Source: Mesobacillus sp. S13 (GTDB lineage: Bacteria > Bacillota > Bacilli > Bacillales > Cytobacillaceae). From it: 64,000 nt of DNA. Positions 35,964-44,785 of this stretch are shown here, piece by piece (the stretch's first letter is position 1; every line of letters begins with the position of its first letter). The stretch is from positions 2,189,001 through 2,253,000 of the forward strand of contig NZ_CP084622.1 in assembly GCF_020422885.1 (NCBI RefSeq), given 5' to 3'. The translations under genes and the position numbers were made by a program. A model generated the notes under the pieces. That model searched no databases. It was not told the DNA's origin and saw only the letters and a program-made list of their open reading frames with translations.

Positions 35964-37904
35964 ATGAATACTTATTGGAACTTTCCAGCTGCTACTGGTG
36001 GGTTAATCAATTCAATAAATAATGCCGGTCTAGAGACTTTTAGAGGGAATGCTTTGGAATCATTGACTAGGGAGGTTTGTCAGAACTCCCTCGATGCCGT
36101 AAAGGATACAAAGAGTCCTGTCATAGTGGAGTTTTCGCAATTCCAGATGAATACTAATGACTTTCCTGAGAAGGATGAGCTTGTTGATGTATTCCATAAA
36201 TGTGAAGCTACTTGGAGTGGCAGAAATAAGAAAAGTGAAGATTTTATCGAAAACGCTTTAAGTCTCTTAGGGAAAAGCAATATTAACTTTTTAAGAATTA
36301 GTGACTTCAATACTAAAGGGCTTGAAGGTGCACGTGATGGTGAAATAGGCAGTCCATGGAGCTCATTAGTCAAAGAAGCGGGATCTTCTAATAAGGGTGA
36401 AAGCTCTGGCGGAAGCTTCGGCATAGGGAAATCGGCTCCTTTCCTGAATTCGAATCTAAGGACACTTTTTTATTCATCCAAAGATATTACTGAATATGAA
36501 TCTTATATTGGCGTGGCCAACATCATGTCCTTCCAGAAGAACGAAAATCAAATTACTTTAGGTAACGGTTACTTTACACATAATGAAAGGTCCCTTGCCA
36601 TTCCTGGATCAATCCAGCTTGATTCTCAATTTATTCGTAAAGAGACTGGTACGGATATTTATGTCTCTGCATTCGAACCTGTTGGGGATTGGGAAAATGA
36701 AGTGAAAAGATCTGTTTTACATAATTTTTTCATTACGATTTTCCAAAAGAAGTTGGTTGTCAGGATTAATGATTTTGAAATCACTCATGAAAATCTTGGA
36801 CAGTTAATACATGACTTGGAGAGCACTGAGGAGAACGAGATTCTCAAAAATTATTTCAATCTCCTAAACTCTGAGAAAACCATAAAACTAAAATATCCAG
36901 CACAACAATATAAGAATGGTATTTCATTTGAAGAAGGCGAAGCTGAACTGCTTTTGTTTAAAGGGGAAGATTTGAATCGACGTGTGTTAATGACGAGAAA
37001 AACTGGTATGCGTCTGTTCGAACAGAAAAATATCAGCGGGAGCATTTCTTTTACTGGTATCCTAATGATCACTGGTAACCATATGAACAACATTTTTAAG
37101 CAAATGGAGAACCCTGCTCATAATGAATGGGCTCCTGAAAGATATGAGAAGGATCCGAAATTGGCAAAAAAGATTTATTCTGATTTGAGGAGTTATATAA
37201 GAAAGACGGTGAACGAGCTATTCCAGGAGAAAATCACGGATAGCATGGATGCGGTTGGATTAAGTGATTTCCTGCCAAATAAAAATTTGCTCTCAGACAG
37301 TGGCAAGAATAAGACTGAGTCCTTAACATCTTCGATTAAATCGCTTGTTTCTAAAAAGAAAAAGGAAGAGCCCCCAAAGAAGGCTGTTACTAAGGGTGAG
37401 CAAGATGAAGACATAGAGGAACAGTTAAAAGGTGAATTCGGTATTACGCCGACTGGAGATCAGGGTGGAAACGGGACTGGTCAACACAGTGGGGGTGGAG
37501 ATGCTGGAGGCGGATCAACTGAAACTGGTGGGAATAATAAACTGGATGATAATGATCCAGGAGATCAAGACAAAAAGAGAGAGCGTAAACCAAGCAAGAA
37601 GCCGGTTCAAATGCAACAAAGGTATGCATGTGTTGATAAGATTGATGGGAAATACCGATTCATGGTTACTCCTCAAAAGTCCTTGGCAAGCGGTCGCCTG
37701 GTATTTAAGGTTGTGGGAGAACAAAGTGATTATGATCTTCCAATTAGAAAGGCGGCAACTGATAACTCAGAGGTTTTAGTAGAGAAATATACTGCTAATA
37801 CTATCTATTTGCAATCTCTTAAAGCGAATAAAAGCTTTATGCTTGATGTTGAAATTGACTACTCGGATTACTGTGTAATGGAGGTGGAGCTGTATGAAAA
37901 TTAG
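35964..37904 (+). CDS. GHKL (HSP90-like) ATPase, first gene of a three-gene putative defence module
   Basis: A 646-residue protein. The GHKL ATP site is unusual but complete: N-box SLTREVCQNSLDA (Asn41), G1 DFNTKGL (114-120), and lid GGSFGIGKSA (149-158). A transducer-like middle follows, then a Lys/Glu-rich hinge and a Gly/Ser/Asn/Asp-rich linker (about 480-545), and a beta-rich C-terminal domain of about 90 residues. ATG 35964 has GGGGG 6 bases upstream. It differs from the MZA ATPase (GSFGIGKSA against GRFGMGLKTA) and lacks MutL/MORC partners. The next gene overlaps by 11 bases and the third by a few bases, so the three are coupled. The inferred role is the ATP-driven component of an uncharacterised defence or R-M-associated system. 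Confidence 0.7.
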   Translation: MNTYWNFPAATGGLINSINNAGLETFRGNALESLTREVCQNSLDAVKDTKSPVIVEFSQFQMNTNDFPEKDELVDVFHKCEATWSGRNKKSEDFIENALSLLGKSNINFLRISDFNTKGLEGARDGEIGSPWSSLVKEAGSSNKGESSGGSFGIGKSAPFLNSNLRTLFYSSKDITEYESYIGVANIMSFQKNENQITLGNGYFTHNERSLAIPGSIQLDSQFIRKETGTDIYVSAFEPVGDWENEVKRSVLHNFFITIFQKKLVVRINDFEITHENLGQLIHDLESTEENEILKNYFNLLNSEKTIKLKYPAQQYKNGISFEEGEAELLLFKGEDLNRRVLMTRKTGMRLFEQKNISGSISFTGILMITGNHMNNIFKQMENPAHNEWAPERYEKDPKLAKKIYSDLRSYIRKTVNELFQEKITDSMDAVGLSDFLPNKNLLSDSGKNKTESLTSSIKSLVSKKKKEEPPKKAVTKGEQDEDIEEQLKGEFGITPTGDQGGNGTGQHSGGGDAGGGSTETGGNNKLDDNDPGDQDKKRERKPSKKPVQMQQRYACVDKIDGKYRFMVTPQKSLASGRLVFKVVGEQSDYDLPIRKAATDNSEVLVEKYTANTIYLQSLKANKSFMLDVEIDYSDYCVMEVELYEN

Positions 37905-38739
37905 TAGTGCATATCCATATCCTGTGCTTTATATGAATAATGATGATTATATAGATTCCAGTTTTTCAACCGGAATTGAAGTGGCTGAGTCATTTGGTGA
38001 AGTGAAAATTAATGCCCATTTCCAGCTGGACAACAATGGCGTTAAAGAGGTAATTCATCAACAGAAAGCTGTTTTCTTAATCCATGTTGAATGCGGTCAA
38101 ACCAGTTTTCGACAAGCATATGAATCTTTCCAAGATTCTTTGGAGATTTCGATTCCTTCGAGTAATTTAAGAGGAAAAATCCAAATTCATTCTTTTATCA
38201 TCGCTAAAGATAGAATAACGGATTATCTCAATGATTCATTGAGTGACTGGTATAAAGGCTTTCCGATTACGTTTGAGAAAGGGAACTTCATCGCAATTGG
38301 CGAGGCGATCGAAACGACATTGTTTGAGGATAATGCGGAGCTTTTAAATTTACCTTCTATTATTACAGTGAGTAAATCTCAAAAGAAAGAGTTTATGGAA
38401 GTCGATTTAAATTCGAACAATATTACGATTGCACTCCCAGAGTATGAATATAATCAATATGCTGGAAATGCTAATTCTCGATTGAAAAACACTATTTTGT
38501 CAGCGGTTTTCATGCCAGCTTTGGTATATATTTTTTCTAAAATCAAAGATAGCCAAGGGGACTTTGAGGAATATACATGGTATCAAGTGCTAGATAAAAT
38601 CTTCGATGAAAACAATCATAAACTCGAGGATGTTGGTTCCGATACTTTTTCTGCATTGAAAGCTGCTCAACTGGTCTTGAGAAAACCATTGAAAACAAGC
38701 TTTGAAGAGATTGAAAAACTCAACCGTGCGGAGGATTGA
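37894..38739 (+). CDS. Unknown protein, second gene of the GHKL-ATPase module
   Basis: A 281-residue soluble protein beginning MKISSAYPYPVLYMNNDDYI, with a beta-rich first half (sandwich-like alternation of strands such as VKINAHFQLDN and AVFLIHVECG) and a more helical C-terminus (NTILSAVFMPALVYIFSKIK). No catalytic motif is visible and I do not recognise the family. GGAGGTGG precedes the ATG, which overlaps the ATPase gene by 11 bases. The tight overlap argues that it forms a complex with the ATPase or the third protein. Confidence 0.6.
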   Translation: MKISSAYPYPVLYMNNDDYIDSSFSTGIEVAESFGEVKINAHFQLDNNGVKEVIHQQKAVFLIHVECGQTSFRQAYESFQDSLEISIPSSNLRGKIQIHSFIIAKDRITDYLNDSLSDWYKGFPITFEKGNFIAIGEAIETTLFEDNAELLNLPSIITVSKSQKKEFMEVDLNSNNITIALPEYEYNQYAGNANSRLKNTILSAVFMPALVYIFSKIKDSQGDFEEYTWYQVLDKIFDENNHKLEDVGSDTFSALKAAQLVLRKPLKTSFEEIEKLNRAED

Positions 38740-38741
38740 CA

Positions 38742-39503
38742 TTGAAACTTAAATTTATCTCAGACGAAACATTAATGGATTTACGGACGAATTATGATGC
38801 CTATAAAGAAAATTATTATAATAAAAATCATCAATGGTTCGACGAATATTTTAAAGAAGAAGGTAGAGTAATAGAATCAAGTGTATCTTTTGAAATGCCA
38901 GCTTTGAATCTAGATGAAGATTACTCAGTGAGTGACAAAGAGAATGTGAAGGTAATTTATGAGGCATTAAAGCATTTAACGGTATCACAAGCCACCCAGG
39001 AAAGACTTTGGTCAGGATTGGCTCACCTGCAATTTAGGGATTTTGCCTTTTATCGGCTGAAGAATGAATTGGAGAGTGGAAATGATACACGTATAAATAC
39101 CGCTATGTTCTTCAAAAACGGCAACAAAAGATCGCTGTTCGTTCATATCCTGGCACGGTTATGGTGGGTTGGATATATGACATACGATGAAGCTAATACT
39201 GAGAATCCTTATTGGCTTACAGACTTCTTTTGTGAAAAGGACTTTTCAGCAAGAAGTGTCGTGTTTTTCTCAAGTAACTTCACATCAAATCCAAATATCA
39301 CAAAAGGTATCCTAAAATCGATAATAAAGTTGCAGAATAGAGGAATCAGCATAAAACGAGATCACTTTGTTCAGGCTAACAAGTATTTGAACGTCGTTGG
39401 CGGTGCAATGATTCTGGATATGCTGACGACTGATGAAGTTGAGAGGATGATAGATAATTATTTGGTCAAGTATTATGGGATTGAAGTTGAGCAGCCTGTT
39501 TAA
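38742..39503 (+). CDS. Probable DUF6339 family protein, third gene of the GHKL-ATPase module
   Basis: A 253-residue largely helical protein with Trp-rich landmarks: TQERLWSGLAHLQFRDF, RSLFVHILARLWWVGYMTYD, VVFFSSNFTSNPNITKGIL and NKYLNVVGGAMILDML. The pattern fits proteins annotated DUF6339, as I recall them; treat the family name as tentative. TTG 38742 is preferred as start because GGAGG (38730-38734) lies 7 bases upstream; TTG 38736 overlaps the previous stop. The function is unknown. A strong terminator closes the module. Confidence 0.6.
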   Translation: MKLKFISDETLMDLRTNYDAYKENYYNKNHQWFDEYFKEEGRVIESSVSFEMPALNLDEDYSVSDKENVKVIYEALKHLTVSQATQERLWSGLAHLQFRDFAFYRLKNELESGNDTRINTAMFFKNGNKRSLFVHILARLWWVGYMTYDEANTENPYWLTDFFCEKDFSARSVVFFSSNFTSNPNITKGILKSIIKLQNRGISIKRDHFVQANKYLNVVGGAMILDMLTTDEVERMIDNYLVKYYGIEVEQPV

Positions 39504-39540
39504 AACAAAAAGCATACTATTAAGGTATGCTTTTTGTTTT
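39502..39540. terminator. Bidirectional terminator closing the GHKL module and the peptidase gene
   Basis: A 16-bp perfect stem from AAAACAAAAAGCATAC (39502-39517) to 39525-39540 around a 7-base loop, with A/T runs on both sides, lying between convergent genes. Confidence 0.9.
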
Positions 39541-39548
39541 AAAATATA

Positions 39549-40835
39549 TTAAAATTCAATAGTATCTTTTTCTGATTGAATTAAGTTGTTATGCAACAAA
39601 GATTCAACTAATAACATGGTCTCAAACGTAGCCAAATAGTCAACTGTCTCAAAATCAGTATGCTCATTTTGGTATCCGGCTGACAGGTTGACTGATGGTA
39701 TACTGTAATTGGCAAACACTTTAGCATCGCTGATTCCACCTGGGGTTACTTGCCAATCTTCCATGCCTGTCAGTTTTCCTGCTTGTTCGAATAGCTTGCC
39801 AAATTCTTCCGAGCAGAAAACGAAACCTCCGTTTGATGTCACAATATCTCTTTTACCTCTTCGGTCAATAACAATCGCTGCATCTACATCCTCGATAAAA
39901 TCCTTGTCTATTCCACGTGAGCCTCGGCATCCAATTTCTTCTTCAACTGTAAAAGCCACTTTTATCGTTCCATTGAAATTGGTCTTTCGTACTCTATTTA
40001 ATATCGAAAGTATAGCAGCAATTCCTGCACGGTCATCTGCTCCTAGAATTCCTTTTGAGCTACTAAGGGTAGTGCCTTCCTCGATAATTTCACGGCCACA
40101 TATAATTTCTTCTACTGTATCCATATGAGCCGAAAGGAGAATGGTTGGGCCGGTCCCGCACTCCATATAGCCGAGAAGATTGCCTTTTTTATCGATGAAA
40201 CAGTTGTCGAGTACGCGATTCAGCTTATTTTTCAGAGTTAAACGAATGGCTCTCTCATCTGTACTTGCTCCAGGAATATTGAGCAATTCAATTAATTGAT
40301 ATTTAAAATTATCGGCTTGAAGGTTTCTTAAGTAGCCGGGATTCTGAGAAAGTTGATATAAATTTTCAGCCATCTCGAGAAGCGGCATTTGATTATCTAG
40401 CGGATAAGTAAGACGGACATTTTTACCGTCAATTCTGCATTTCACATTTGCGGGAACTGCGGCATTTATGATTTCAGTCTGTTTGCTGTTCGGGAATTTC
40501 TTCAGAAAGATATGTGCAGGCCTTTTGCCATGGCCGTCACAGGAACCAAAGGTATGGATACCTAACTCGTTTAACCAACGTACGATGCCGCGAATGTAAG
40601 GATCAAAGTCAGTAAGCGGCAATTCTCCTCCAAGCGGATCAATCAGCATTCCAGGACCCGGAGAGTTTATTTCCCGGCCAGCCTCGAGTAATGTGCTAAT
40701 TATAGATGAATCATTTTCTAAAGAGCCAGGTGCAATCATAAGTCGGTTTAGTAACTGTGAAGTGATTCCTTGCGGTGAGGACTTTGCATCTTCCTTTTGC
40801 AACCCATGTCTTGCCAATAGAATGTTGTTTTTCAT
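39549..40835 (-). CDS. Two-domain protein: N-terminal GSCDGHG domain fused to an M20/M42-type metallopeptidase
   Basis: A 428-residue protein. Residues 1-180 hold PLTDFDPYIRGIVRWLNELG followed by HTFGSCDGHGKRPAHIFL, a domain I do not recognise as part of peptidases. From about 205 it is a zinc peptidase of the M20/M28/M42 clan: LLSAHMDT (His237, Asp239), GILGADDRAGIAA, VEEEIGCRGSRG, VIDRRG, and the late HTDFETVD. All metal ligands appear present, so the domain is probably active. The start at 40835 has GGGAG 10 bases upstream. It lies just outside the A+T-rich island, convergent with the GHKL module. Confidence 0.72.
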   Translation of the reverse strand: MKNNILLARHGLQKEDAKSSPQGITSQLLNRLMIAPGSLENDSSIISTLLEAGREINSPGPGMLIDPLGGELPLTDFDPYIRGIVRWLNELGIHTFGSCDGHGKRPAHIFLKKFPNSKQTEIINAAVPANVKCRIDGKNVRLTYPLDNQMPLLEMAENLYQLSQNPGYLRNLQADNFKYQLIELLNIPGASTDERAIRLTLKNKLNRVLDNCFIDKKGNLLGYMECGTGPTILLSAHMDTVEEIICGREIIEEGTTLSSSKGILGADDRAGIAAILSILNRVRKTNFNGTIKVAFTVEEEIGCRGSRGIDKDFIEDVDAAIVIDRRGKRDIVTSNGGFVFCSEEFGKLFEQAGKLTGMEDWQVTPGGISDAKVFANYSIPSVNLSAGYQNEHTDFETVDYLATFETMLLVESLLHNNLIQSEKDTIEF

Positions 40836-40956
40836 TCATAATCATCTCCCTTTGTTTGGTAAGCTTAGTTTAGCAAGCGTGTTGTGACACCGAGTCACAG
40901 TAGAAAAAGAGGGATTTTACATGCAAAAGTTGAAATGAATATTGAGGTGAGTCGCT

Positions 40957-41916
40957 GTGGCTAGACAAGAGAGGGAATTGCATCCTAAAGACGAAGAAAA
41001 GCGGTTAAAGGACGAACTAATGGAAGCCAGGAAGAAAAGGGATAGAACCAGTCAACATCTAATTGAGAAAAAATTAGTAAAGCTCTATGTCTCTCAGGCT
41101 GAATACTTCAAAATGGCGGAAAAGCCTGATCCAAATATTGCAAAAAGGTATTTAGAAACAGCTTTAAGAATTCAAAAGGACCATCCTGTAGCAAATTATC
41201 GACTTGGTTATTTATTTTACCGAAACAATGAATACACGAAGGCCATCTTTCACTTTGGAAAAGCATTGGATGGGAGTACGACAGAAGGGTTGAATGATAC
41301 CCAAACCATGCTTGCTAATATGTTTATGGTCAACTGTGGAATCAGAATTGCGAAAGAGTCAATTTTGGAGATTCAAAGTATAGAAGAGAATTTGTACTCC
41401 GAGTTGGAAAAAGAAAGGGTAGAAAAGTACCGGAACGAGATCCTGGTTCTGGATGAAGACGTTTTTGAAAGGATGTTTTATAGGAAAATTGAAAACGGAA
41501 TGGCATCGAGAATTAGTGAGTCTGAATTTGCTGTTTTTCAGCCAAAGGGTAAGCAAGTAATGTTGCGAATTTCCGATCAAGGCAGGGAAATTCTTTTTCC
41601 AGATGGTTTTACATTAAGCTTAAACCCGGTATCTTTCTATTTATTCTACGGATTAATAACAGCGGAAGAGTTATTAACCTATCGGGACTTAAAACATAAA
41701 ATTACATTGTGGAGCGAGCTGGAAGTCACTGAGGACAATATTCGGCAAATGATCAGCCGATACTCCAGGAATATTCCAATGTGGAATGTTTTCTTTCCTT
41801 CCACTAGTGTTGTTAATCCAGAATCTAATAGGCGAGTCGCTGGATTTATGTTGGCTGAAGGGTTTAGTTCATGTATTTTATGCAGGGGAGATGAGGTCCT
41901 TCCCGGGGAGCTTTAA
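40957..41916 (+). CDS. TPR-like protein of unknown function
   Basis: A 319-residue cytoplasmic protein. A highly charged N-terminal helix (residues 1-45) is followed by two or three TPR-like helical hairpins (YLETALRIQKDHPVANYRLG and LFYRNNEYTKAIFHFGKALD), then a mixed region ending in a possible winged-helix-like segment (LITAEELLTYRDLKHKITLW). The start is GTG 40957, with GAGGTGA upstream. The next gene follows within about 110 bases in the same direction. TPR proteins mediate protein contacts; nothing here fixes the partner. Confidence 0.6.
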   Translation: MARQERELHPKDEEKRLKDELMEARKKRDRTSQHLIEKKLVKLYVSQAEYFKMAEKPDPNIAKRYLETALRIQKDHPVANYRLGYLFYRNNEYTKAIFHFGKALDGSTTEGLNDTQTMLANMFMVNCGIRIAKESILEIQSIEENLYSELEKERVEKYRNEILVLDEDVFERMFYRKIENGMASRISESEFAVFQPKGKQVMLRISDQGREILFPDGFTLSLNPVSFYLFYGLITAEELLTYRDLKHKITLWSELEVTEDNIRQMISRYSRNIPMWNVFFPSTSVVNPESNRRVAGFMLAEGFSSCILCRGDEVLPGEL

Positions 41917-42024
41917 TGTGGAAGGATCAAAATTGCAGTATACATAGTGGTTACTAGATACTCGATATACAGGACTCAATTATATTCAACACGAAGACAT
42001 ACGCTATTTAGGAGGTTAGATCAA

Positions 42025-42864
42025 TTGGATCAAATTGAAATACTGAACTTAGTGCCCAAGTTTTTATCCTTTTTCCATATGGCAAAAAAACCTGATATTG
42101 ATGAAGAAGAAAGATGGGCTCTCTGGAAGGAACATTATAACTTTGCAGCCGTTCCTCCGGGAGACGATGGTCAAAAGATGGCCAGAAAGCTCCTGGATAC
42201 AGCTTGGGATCATTATGCTGAGCATTTATCATTTATTGAGAAATGGGAACCGAATGAAGAAAAAGTTAAAGAGTATCTTACAAAAGTAAAATCTTTGCTT
42301 GGTTATGATCACCCAATTGATTTAGTCGTCGTTTATTTCGTTGGGGGATTTGAGAATAATCCATTTGTTGCTCCCTATGATCAAAACCGTATGGCGCTTT
42401 GTTTGCCTATTGAGAACGGAGATTCCAATATCCACCTTGCACATGAACTGACCCATATCGTTCATACACAAACGGCAAACCTGACAGGTGAGTGGGAACG
42501 AACGATAGGATCTACCATTTTGCAGGAAGGGTTAGCGACCCAGGTTAGCAAATGCTTAGTACCAGGGCATCCGGATGAGCTATATATTGAGCATAAAAAA
42601 GGGTGGCTGCAATCTTGTAAAGAAAGTAGAACAGACATCATTAGCCAAATATGTCCTTTTTTAGATCATGACTCTTCAGAAGCTGTAACAAGGTTCACAT
42701 TTGGGAATGGAACAACGAACCACGAAAGGGAAGCATACTATGTTGGGTGGGAATTGGTTCATTTCCTTTTGAATGATGGAGTCAGTTTTAAAGAAATGGC
42801 TAGTGTGCAAGAAAAGGATATCCCGGATTATTTAAGAGACATTTTACCGAATCTTTTGAAGTAG
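42025..42864 (+). CDS. Putative gluzincin-type zinc metalloprotease (HExxH)
   Basis: A 279-residue protein with LAHELTHIVH (His140, Glu141, His144) and, 24 residues later, LQEGLATQ, whose Glu168 is a plausible third zinc ligand; that spacing is typical of gluzincins and DUF2268-like families. No signal peptide is present, so it acts in the cytoplasm or with a partner. TTG 42025 is chosen because AGGAGG (42010-42015) lies 9 bases upstream; the longer reading to 41947 lacks a site and looks unlike a protein start. It is probably co-transcribed with the TPR-like gene. The substrate is unknown. Confidence 0.72.
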   Translation: MDQIEILNLVPKFLSFFHMAKKPDIDEEERWALWKEHYNFAAVPPGDDGQKMARKLLDTAWDHYAEHLSFIEKWEPNEEKVKEYLTKVKSLLGYDHPIDLVVVYFVGGFENNPFVAPYDQNRMALCLPIENGDSNIHLAHELTHIVHTQTANLTGEWERTIGSTILQEGLATQVSKCLVPGHPDELYIEHKKGWLQSCKESRTDIISQICPFLDHDSSEAVTRFTFGNGTTNHEREAYYVGWELVHFLLNDGVSFKEMASVQEKDIPDYLRDILPNLLK

Positions 42865-43052
42865 GGAATGATCTTAAGGAAAGGGCATTACATAACTTGA
42901 GTTTGGTTTATTCTGTAGGGTTTAGGAAGGCAGCTCTGGACCTATGGGAATGAGCCAGTTTAGTATTTTTATCATTTCTGCCCAGAAGTATTAAGAGTGT
43001 AATAGAGTCGGCGGATTAAGTTAAGCAATATGGAAAATCAGGAGGTGCAATA

Positions 43053-43832
43053 ATGACCAATCTAAAAGGAAAACGTGCAATCGTAACAGGCGCAAGCCGT
43101 TCTAAGGGAATTGGGGCGGCGATTTGCCGCTCACTTGCGAATGCTGGGGCAGATGTGTTTTTTACACATTGGTCTCCGTTTGATGAGATGAGCGGTAATG
43201 GATTAGATCAGGATTTTCCTAGTATGTTATGTGAAGAGTTAAGACAAATGGGAGTTAATGCTGCTCATATGGAGGCTGACTTGAGCAGGAGTGAATCATC
43301 CACTCTTATTATGGATCGGGTTGAAGAAACGTTGGGGACACCTACTATATTAGTGAACAATGCTACCTATGGATCACCAGCGGATTTTCGGACTTTGAAT
43401 AGAGAGATTCTGGACAAGCATTACGAAGTGAATAATAGTGGGACACTTATGCTGTCGCTGGAATTTGCGAAAAGGTATGAAAAGTCATATCCAGAAGGAA
43501 AAGATGGGCGAATCATCAATATGGTGTCTAAAGGTCCTGATCCTAACAATCTGGCTTATATAGCAACTAAAGGGATGATGATTGCCATAACGGAACCTTT
43601 ATCAGTCGGGTTAGCGCCAATCGGTATTACAGTAAATTCTGTCGATCCTGGTCCCACAGATTCCGGTTGGATCAATGATGAATTGAGAGAGCAGCTGCTG
43701 CCACTATTTCCATCAGGACGGATAGGTGTACCTGAAGATGCTGCACGTTTAATCACGTTCTTAGCAAGCGATGATTCTGGCTGGATTACTGGACAAACGA
43801 TAAAGTCTGAGGGTGGATTTTTGGGCAAATAA
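43053..43832 (+). CDS. Short-chain dehydrogenase/reductase (FabG-like SDR)
   Basis: A 259-residue SDR with VTGASRSKGIGAAICRSL (a slightly expanded TGxxxGxG), DVFFTHW, ILVNNATYG, INMVSKGPDPNNLAYIATKG (Tyr and Lys of the active site) and the end GWITGQTIKSEGGF. It resembles 3-oxoacyl-ACP reductase-like SDRs that handle small ketones. GGAGGTG precedes the ATG. The PaiB-like gene follows 45 bases later in the same direction. The substrate is unknown. Confidence 0.85.
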   Translation: MTNLKGKRAIVTGASRSKGIGAAICRSLANAGADVFFTHWSPFDEMSGNGLDQDFPSMLCEELRQMGVNAAHMEADLSRSESSTLIMDRVEETLGTPTILVNNATYGSPADFRTLNREILDKHYEVNNSGTLMLSLEFAKRYEKSYPEGKDGRIINMVSKGPDPNNLAYIATKGMMIAITEPLSVGLAPIGITVNSVDPGPTDSGWINDELREQLLPLFPSGRIGVPEDAARLITFLASDDSGWITGQTIKSEGGFLGK

Positions 43833-43877
43833 GAATGCAATGATTTGCCTGTTTCCTCAGAGAGGGGAGAACTTGTG

Positions 43878-44486
43878 ATGTATATACCCAAACATTTTAA
43901 GATCGAGGATGAAGAGAAGATTTATGAGTTTATTGAAAAGTATAGTTTTGCCACTCTTTACTCGACGCATAGGGGAGAACCGTATGCTACTCATCTGCCA
44001 TTGATTTTAAAGAAGGATGAACAGGCATTATATGGTCATTTTGCTCGCGCTAATGGACAGTGGAAGGATATAAAAGATCAAACAGTTCTTGTGGTTTTCC
44101 AGGGTCCTCACAGTTATATTTCACCTTCCTGGTATGAAATAACGGACGCTGTACCTACCTGGAATTACGTGTCCATCCATTTATACGGCAAGGTGGACAT
44201 GATTGAAGATGACAAAGTAATCTTTGATTCCTTAAATGAGATGATCAATAAATATGAAAAGCCAGATAGTCCCTACAATTTGAAAAACGTCGATTCTGGA
44301 TATATTGAAGGGCTGAGTAAAGGCATTGTTGCATTTAAGATCAACATTACTAAAATCGAAGCCAAGGCTAAATTAAGTCAGAATCATCCAGCTGAACGGC
44401 AAGAGTTAATTATCGAGCAGTTAGAAAAATCTACTGTTCAAAATGAATTGAAAGTTGCCTCCTTTATGAAGGAAAATTTGTCATAA
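43878..44486 (+). CDS. PaiB-type FMN-binding protein
   Basis: A 202-residue protein starting MYIPKHFKIEDEEKIYEFIE, with FATLYSTHRGEPYATHLPL, LYGHFARANGQWK, VFQGPHSYISPSWY and VPTWNYVSIHLYGK, all signatures of the PaiB family with an FMN-binding split-barrel fold. PaiB of Bacillus subtilis is linked to negative control of sporulation and protease genes; whether this protein regulates or is an enzyme is not certain. ATG 43878 (or GTG 43875) follows AGAGGGGAGA. A degraded DUF3231-like remnant follows. Confidence 0.85.
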   Translation: MYIPKHFKIEDEEKIYEFIEKYSFATLYSTHRGEPYATHLPLILKKDEQALYGHFARANGQWKDIKDQTVLVVFQGPHSYISPSWYEITDAVPTWNYVSIHLYGKVDMIEDDKVIFDSLNEMINKYEKPDSPYNLKNVDSGYIEGLSKGIVAFKINITKIEAKAKLSQNHPAERQELIIEQLEKSTVQNELKVASFMKENLS

Positions 44487-44493
44487 ATCTATT

Positions 44494-44690
44494 CTTAACT
44501 ATGGACACATATCAATTGGCAGCTTAGGGCTAGGGCTTAGAGCGAGTGTTAGAAGTGATTTGGTCACCAAATACGCTCAGTTCATTACACGAGTTGGGAA
44601 ATTTGGTGTAGAAACGGAACTATTGCTATTAAAAATAAGTGGTGGAAAAACCTCCTCAAACAATGGATAGAAAAAATCTCCAAAATAAAG
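44494..44690 (+). pseudogene. Degraded C-terminal fragment resembling DUF3231 proteins
   Basis: The 485-base gap 44487-44971 has no intact gene. From 44494 one frame reads LNYGHISIGSLGLGLRASVR then SDLVTKYAQFITRVGKFG, like the last helices of Bacillaceae DUF3231 (spore-coat-like, ferritin-fold) proteins. After a shift of frame, the expected IAIKNKWWKNLLKQW continues. There is no start codon or N-terminus, so this is a remnant. Similarity was judged by eye. Confidence 0.4.
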
Positions 44691-44748
44691 TACAATTTAT
44701 CGTTAACCCTCCGAATGTAAATGTAAAGAGGGGCTTATATCCAAATGA

Positions 44749-44785
44749 AAAAAGACTTAGAGTTGAAAATTCTCTAAGTCTTTTT
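44749..44785. terminator. Terminator hairpin in the gap after the DUF3231 remnant
   Basis: A 14-bp perfect stem AAAAAGACTTAGAG/CTCTAAGTCTTTTT with a 9-base loop. It is symmetrical enough to stop transcription from both directions, including the minus-strand RsbR-like gene at 44972. Confidence 0.8.

Noticed and set aside
37432..37779. 115-codon frame inside the GHKL ATPase gene
   Set aside because: A frame-shifted reading of the low-complexity hinge and terminal domain. No independent start or ribosome site.
16268..39540. Prophage or integrative element carrying the defence island
   Set aside because: No integrase, recombinase, transposase, att repeat or tRNA gene was found at either edge. 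The island is recognised only by base composition and gene content.
40881..40902. TGTGAC-ACCGA-GTCACA inverted repeat upstream of the peptidase gene
   Set aside because: Only a 6-bp stem with no second copy or known factor; too short to call an operator with confidence.
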